Source: QKMZ01 sp012965515
Lineage (GTDB): Bacteria; Cyanobacteriota; Vampirovibrionia; Obscuribacterales; Obscuribacteraceae
Assembly (NCBI GenBank): GCA_937879965.1
Contig: CALFMP010000010.1
Coordinates: 124,001 to 188,000 of the forward strand
Length of the DNA stretch: 64,000 nt
Reading direction: 5' to 3'
Shown: one piece after another, positions 59,872 to 64,000 of the stretch
Layout: each line of letters starts with the position of its first letter
Numbering within the stretch: position 1 is the stretch's first letter
The notes under the pieces: model-generated
Seen by the model: only the letters and a program-made list of their open reading frames with translations
The model's database searches: none
What the model was told of the DNA's origin: nothing
Program-made: the position numbers and the translations under genes

Positions 59872-61614
59872 TCATTGCTGCGGCAGCTCATACCGTGTAA
59901 TGGTGACATCCTCTGTTACTGCTGGATATTGCTTGGTCGAAATGACTTTGTATTTATGATTCAACGCAGCGAGCAGTTCGTCGACGCGCTTCTTGCGCGG
60001 CATTTTTGCGGACGAGAGTAGTTCTAATTGTTTATCTGAGTCGCGCGTCAATGCCACGTATTTGTATCCCGCGGCGGCTAGTTGATCGATTCTCTTAAGA
60101 GTGTCTTCGATGAGTGTATCTGTCATCCATGGTTTGCTCATGTCCGGAATGTTGGCCGGAATGACAGTGTCGTCCCATTTCGCAAATCCGAATAAGCCCA
60201 CATGGTGTGCTTTTCTAGCGTCCTCTGGAAGGTAATAACCAAGTGTTGGACCGATAGCATCGGGGCAAATGACAAATGCTGTGTTGTCGAACTGCCCTTT
60301 CAGTGCCTCTTGTGCGACGGTGTTCAATCCTGAATTCGGAATCTGAGTTCTGAAAATCGACCAGCTAATGTTTATCGCTGAAAGAATCACGAGAATGGCT
60401 GCAAGCGCCATTTTCGAACTCTTTCCAATCGAACCGTCGCGGTTCCAGAAAGTCAAACTGACGAATGTTGCAAGCAAGACCCAAGCTGCAGGACAAAAAG
60501 GATAAACATAGCGAAAATAGCCGACCCACCAGGTTGTGATGTATCCCATCAAGCAGCAGGGGATTATTGTCACAGTCAAAAGAATGATCGCGACATCACG
60601 GTCTAGACCGAAACTGTTTTCGCCTGCGCTTGAATCGTCGCTCCCTGCAAGTGTTTCCGCCCCTCCCCGTTTGCGCTGCATTGTTCGAATAATGAATACA
60701 AGAACCAAAATGGCAAGCAAGGCGGGACCGAAGAAAATGTGCGCCGGCAGCATGTTCATCCAGTTCCAGAAAAAGACTTCCGGAAAACGAGATAAGGGGG
60801 TTCTGTCCAGGTAGAGGGCGCCTGACGTTTGATTCATTACTGAAGGCAGCCAGGGGCTGAATAAAAGAAAAGCTAGAATTAGGCTGGCAACACATTTGCC
60901 ATAAGTCTGCAGGCTTTGCTTGCGTAGCTTTGCATCGTTTGTCATAGCGTAATGCCGCACTAAAATTATGGTACTTGCAAGCCCCAGGCATGGTATCAAA
61001 ACGCAGCCTACATACGCTGTATAGCAAAGCGCTGCAATCGCGATTGCGGATACTAAAAACGCAGAAACGCTGGCACTCTTACTGACACTATTGCCGCTGC
61101 CTGTACGTACAAGCACAATGTAAGCTGTGAGCGCAATAGCAGAGAGCAGCCCTGCCAGGGCGTATCCACGACACTGACCCGAGAGAAACTGAGCAAGCGG
61201 TGATATCGCACAAAACAGCGCGGTGAGGAGGCCGATGCGGTTGGAGTGGCAGACTCTTCCCAAGCAGTATGCGACAGGAATCGTGAACAATCCGAAGATG
61301 ACGGAGGGGATTTTTACCGACAAATCACCGCCACCGAAGAGTTTCATCCACACGTTGAGGACCATGTAAAACAAGGGTGGATGATAGTCATCTTGGCGCC
61401 CGAAGCCATTGGTCACCACTGCAATAATGTTTTCGCCTGTGGAGCTGTTGATCGAAAGATATTCGTCCAGCCAAATCCCCATGCGCAGGGTCGGCCAGAG
61501 CACAACCAGCGCTACCACCATGAGAATTGCTAGCACCGCGAAAGTGCGCGCACTGCTTGAAGGCGAGCTTTGACTTCCGCCGATCGATGAATTTGTGTTT
61601 TTATCAACAGTCAC
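59872..61614 (-). CDS. GT39/ArnT-like membrane glycosyltransferase
   Basis: The 580-residue protein has about eleven helices. The first extracytoplasmic loop carries MGIWLDEYLSI with the D-E pair used by GT-C enzymes, followed by DDYHPPLFYMVLNVWMKLFG, the H-P-P-L-Y/F motif of the PMT/ArnT superfamily. A C-terminal periplasmic domain of about 140 residues follows. It transfers a sugar from a polyprenyl-phosphate carrier to a lipid, protein or glycan outside the membrane. It may use the product of the GT2 enzyme at 57756. Confidence 0.88.
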   Translation of the reverse strand: MTVDKNTNSSIGGSQSSPSSSARTFAVLAILMVVALVVLWPTLRMGIWLDEYLSINSSTGENIIAVVTNGFGRQDDYHPPLFYMVLNVWMKLFGGGDLSVKIPSVIFGLFTIPVAYCLGRVCHSNRIGLLTALFCAISPLAQFLSGQCRGYALAGLLSAIALTAYIVLVRTGSGNSVSKSASVSAFLVSAIAIAALCYTAYVGCVLIPCLGLASTIILVRHYAMTNDAKLRKQSLQTYGKCVASLILAFLLFSPWLPSVMNQTSGALYLDRTPLSRFPEVFFWNWMNMLPAHIFFGPALLAILVLVFIIRTMQRKRGGAETLAGSDDSSAGENSFGLDRDVAIILLTVTIIPCCLMGYITTWWVGYFRYVYPFCPAAWVLLATFVSLTFWNRDGSIGKSSKMALAAILVILSAINISWSIFRTQIPNSGLNTVAQEALKGQFDNTAFVICPDAIGPTLGYYLPEDARKAHHVGLFGFAKWDDTVIPANIPDMSKPWMTDTLIEDTLKRIDQLAAAGYKYVALTRDSDKQLELLSSAKMPRKKRVDELLAALNHKYKVISTKQYPAVTEDVTITRYELPQQ

Positions 61615-61742
61615 TTTTGTGATGGCGCTTGGCGTTCAGGACCATAAACCGTCCTGGCTCGGCAATTCGAAGGGAGATAATGAGTATTTTACATGTACGA
61701 CGGGTATGATCTTGATCTGAATACTCCTTACTAAAACGCGAA

Positions 61743-62840
61743 ATGACCAGCTCGGTAGTTACTAAAGAAGGAATTAGCTTTAGATTCCCCTGGATGTTCG
61801 GGCGTGAGTACGACGTCCTGTTCTTCTTTTTGCCTGTCATTTTGGGCGTGACTTTGTTTTACTTCGTCCGCTTTTCCCCGCTTGGATTGTCGGCGTTGTG
61901 GTCTGTTCTGCTTTTGGAAGCCTTTGGCGCCGGTGCCTTTCACTGGGGGCCAACATGGTTTGCCTACTTCGACAAGAAAAATCGCGAATCCTGGAAGACT
62001 CAGCCGTTGAAATTCGCAGTTTTCTTCATTGCACCGTTAGTCGTTCTGCCTTTGTGCATTGTCGGAAGTATCTACATTCCTTGGGTCGTGACTCTAATTA
62101 CGATGCTCTGGGCTCTACAGCACCTGATTCAACAGAATATCGGGATTCTTCTGCTCTATCACAATCAAAATCAGGGCGAAGCAATTGTCGACAGAACCAC
62201 CGAGATGCGCAGCCAACAGGCACCCGCAATATTCTTCGCGGCGATTTTATATTGGCGCCATTTCTTTGGTTCGCCATCATTCTGGGTTTACAAGCTTATC
62301 GGCATAATTCTATTTGGCTTTGCGGCATATTTTGTCGCCAAGTATTTGATTGAGTTCTCGAAACAGGTGCGCGACGGAGCGGCGGTGAATGTTCCAGCGC
62401 TTGCGTTTTGGGCATTATCGGTGGTCGCGTTTTTGCCTTGTGCATACCTGGGCAACAAACCTGACGATTGTTTTCTCATCCCTTTGACAATGCACTGGTT
62501 CCAATACATCGGGCTCAATTACATGCTCGTTCGCAACAAGTATGTGGAAACATCAGATCACGCCTCGAATTTGCCAATGCTGAAAATCTCACCAGTATTG
62601 CTTTTCGTTGTCACAGGCGCCGTCGGTATCGGGATTTTGATCTTGATAAAACTCGGAATGAACGTGAAAGGCGTCAGCCCTCTTGCCATTCAAGTTCTGG
62701 CAGGAACGTACATGGGCATAGCCAACTTGCATTATCTGCACGATGCATTCCTCTGGAGATTCAGAGAAGAACATGCGCGCAAGACGATTTTGCCGTTTTT
62801 GATGTCATATCGAAAGAAGCAGCAAGCGTCTGCCGCGTAA
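61743..62840 (+). CDS. Polytopic membrane protein with conserved-looking histidines
   Basis: This 365-residue protein has about nine membrane helices. Histidines lie at helix ends: FHWGPTWFAYFDKKNR, WALQHLIQQNIGI, LTMHWFQYIGLNYML and NLHYLHDAFLWRFREEHARK. The clustering resembles metal-dependent membrane oxidases or hydroxylases, and the HYxxDxFxWRFR end is known to me from uncharacterised membrane proteins. I do not know the function. It is followed by a terminator-like hairpin. Confidence 0.65.
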   Translation: MTSSVVTKEGISFRFPWMFGREYDVLFFFLPVILGVTLFYFVRFSPLGLSALWSVLLLEAFGAGAFHWGPTWFAYFDKKNRESWKTQPLKFAVFFIAPLVVLPLCIVGSIYIPWVVTLITMLWALQHLIQQNIGILLLYHNQNQGEAIVDRTTEMRSQQAPAIFFAAILYWRHFFGSPSFWVYKLIGIILFGFAAYFVAKYLIEFSKQVRDGAAVNVPALAFWALSVVAFLPCAYLGNKPDDCFLIPLTMHWFQYIGLNYMLVRNKYVETSDHASNLPMLKISPVLLFVVTGAVGIGILILIKLGMNVKGVSPLAIQVLAGTYMGIANLHYLHDAFLWRFREEHARKTILPFLMSYRKKQQASAA

Positions 62841-62868
62841 CGGGGTAAGATACTGGAGGCGCTTCTCC

Positions 62869-62890
62869 GGGGTGTTAACAACCCTGTTTT
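62869..62890 (+). terminator. Hairpin terminator after the His-rich membrane protein
   Basis: GGGTGTT and AACAACCC pair with one bulged A and are followed by TGTTTT, 29 bp after the stop codon. Confidence 0.45.
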
Positions 62891-62983
62891 ACGCTGCGGA
62901 ATTGACTTTCATTCCTGCAAATGAAGTTGCCGCGCAGAGTGCTTGAGTTCATTTTTCAAGCTCGCTTTTACTAGGAGGACAAG

Positions 62984-64000
62984 GTGACAAGTGGAGTTTC
63001 TGGCTCTGGTGCGTCCGGCAATAATCAGCACGTCCCCCTCTTAGTTGCTCTCTGCGCTGTAGCAGCCTCGACGATGATTGTCGAAATCGTCATCGTCAAG
63101 TTCATCGCTTTCAAAGTTTTTCACCACTTCATCAACATGATTGTGAGCACCGTTGTGCTCAGTTTTGCCGCCGCCGGAACCTACCTGTATCTAAAAGGAA
63201 AGAACGAGTCGGACCCGAGCAGCTCGTGGCGCAATGCGGCACGGGAAGCACTTTTGTATTCGACTACCTTGATGCTGGCGATTCTGCTTTTCTCGTGGAT
63301 TCCCATCGATCCTTACAATGTCAATTTGAGCCCGCTGCTGCGCATAGGCTCGCTGCCAATATATTTCGCTATTCTCGCAGTGCCTTTCTTTTTCGGCGGA
63401 CTTTGCATCAGTCGTGTTCTTGCCGAAAGCAGCTTGCAGCCTAGCCGCGTGCTTCTATTCGACCTTGCAGCAGCTGCTCTTGCTGCTGCTGCTGCACCGG
63501 TGCTGCTTGAAGTCATGAACGGCTATGGAGAGATTGCCTTAGCTGCGGGATTAGGCTTCGTTGCGTACCTGGCGTTTTTGCAAGCGGCAGGCAATCTAAA
63601 AGCAAAACCGGCCGGTATCGGCTTGGCAATTTTCCTTCCTATTGCCGCAGCCACTCTTGCCTATCCGGGATGGGCGTTCCAAACTTACGGGCTGGATATT
63701 CGCACATACAAGGGTGAGAACCTCGAGCGCATCGCGCTCAAGGAGCTCAATGGAATTAGCAGGACATATTGGAACGCGCTGGCACGCATCGATGTTTCCA
63801 ATGTCGGATTCTCGAATGACGAGATGTTCTTCTATGGATTTGTCGATTCGAAAGACAAGAAAGAAGGGCGTCTGATCACAGTCGACAAAGGCGCAAACAC
63901 CAGGCAATTTGCCAATCGCGGCAAGCTGGAAGATCAAAAATTCTTCGGCGATAGTGTCGTTGCGATTCCATACATCGCTCACAAAGAGAATCCCATCAAA
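62984..64000 (+). CDS. Spermidine-synthase-like polytopic membrane protein (3' truncated by the window)
   Basis: GTG 62984 has AGGAGG 5 nt upstream. The frame stays open for 339 codons to the end of the window. The start VPLLVALCAVAASTMIVEIVIVKF and the following helices (about seven, to residue 235) resemble the membrane part of SpeE-like fused proteins. The soluble catalytic part would begin around residue 240 (YGLDIRTYKGENLERIALKELN) and continue beyond the window. The aminopropyl- or methyltransferase motif is not yet reached, so the assignment rests on the N-terminal pattern. Confidence 0.6.
   Translation, partial: MTSGVSGSGASGNNQHVPLLVALCAVAASTMIVEIVIVKFIAFKVFHHFINMIVSTVVLSFAAAGTYLYLKGKNESDPSSSWRNAAREALLYSTTLMLAILLFSWIPIDPYNVNLSPLLRIGSLPIYFAILAVPFFFGGLCISRVLAESSLQPSRVLLFDLAAAALAAAAAPVLLEVMNGYGEIALAAGLGFVAYLAFLQAAGNLKAKPAGIGLAIFLPIAAATLAYPGWAFQTYGLDIRTYKGENLERIALKELNGISRTYWNALARIDVSNVGFSNDEMFFYGFVDSKDKKEGRLITVDKGANTRQFANRGKLEDQKFFGDSVVAIPYIAHKENPIK

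Noticed and set aside
1..64000. tRNA or rRNA genes
   Set aside because: I saw no T-loop GGTTCGA-type sequence with a matching acceptor stem in the intergenic regions, and no rRNA-like stretch. A tRNAscan run would be decisive.
1..64000. Insertion sequences or prophage
   Set aside because: No transposase, integrase or phage structural protein is encoded. Only short palindromic repeats were found.

Overview
The window is chromosomal bacterial DNA of roughly 50% GC. It has no rRNA, no recognisable tRNA, no CRISPR array and no transposase. Gene content points to a diderm-like, environmentally living bacterium with a large investment in surface polysaccharide: many GT2, GT4, GT87 and GT39-type glycosyltransferases, heptose-type sugar genes, an alginate-type O-acetylation pair and a Tad (Flp) pilus locus. 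The mix, including a YD/RHS-like protein and Gly/Asn-rich secreted proteins, reminds me of the Vampirovibrionia/Melainabacteria (Obscuribacterales). That assignment is an inference from gene style, not from a marker gene.

Layout. 1-9.1 kb: end of a GT4 glycosyltransferase, a PEP-utilising dikinase resembling rifampicin phosphotransferase with a perfect 20-bp palindrome before it, a GT87 membrane protein, a GT2 enzyme, a heptad-repeat coiled-coil protein, an orphan OmpR-type response regulator, two tandem proteins with an identical five-cysteine spacing, and an FtsB/DivIC-like division protein. 9.2-19.8 kb: a TPR protein, a phosphohexomutase with a YD-repeat partner, a GT2 enzyme with an unusual tail, three methyltransferases, a fatty acid desaturase and a membrane GT2. 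19.9-25.1 kb: a minus-strand cassette (SIS isomerase, GHMP kinase, UDP-galactopyranose-mutase-like flavoprotein, epimerase, GT87) that fits synthesis of a modified heptose or related sugar. 25.2-33.4 kb: a DUF3592 protein, an MBOAT/SGNH-like acetylation pair, a large polytopic membrane protein, an FHA protein, a zinc-ribbon protein and tsaD.

33.5-35.3 kb holds the most interesting item: a well-formed promoter, a roughly 160-nt leader that folds on paper into a three-way junction plus three hairpins, then two secreted Gly/Asn/Ser-rich proteins. 35.3-43.9 kb is a minus-strand Tad locus (flp, cpaB, tadZ/cpaE, tadA/cpaF, tadB, tadC, then a DUF192 gene, ridA and the prepilin peptidase). The pilin is separated from cpaB by about 1 kb of non-coding DNA carrying two identical 26-bp imperfect palindromes. 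The DUF192 gene seems to have lost its ATG to ATA at what looks like a former ATGA overlap with tadC.

44.3-64 kb: a squalene-cyclase-like barrel protein next to a Tat-lipoprotein DUF362 protein, an operon of epimerase plus split transketolase, a Spy-like periplasmic protein, a TetR regulator, an aldo/keto reductase coupled to a 46-residue small ORF, a second copy of the large polytopic membrane family, two CDP-paratose-2-epimerase-like enzymes with a GT2, an acyltransferase-3, a GT39-type transferase, a His-rich membrane protein and, running off the end, a membrane protein resembling the spermidine-synthase-like family.

Taken together the genes make activated sugars, assemble and acylate glycans at the membrane, and build a pilus and secreted matrix-like proteins. 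Three degenerate copies of a short palindromic repeat sit between genes.
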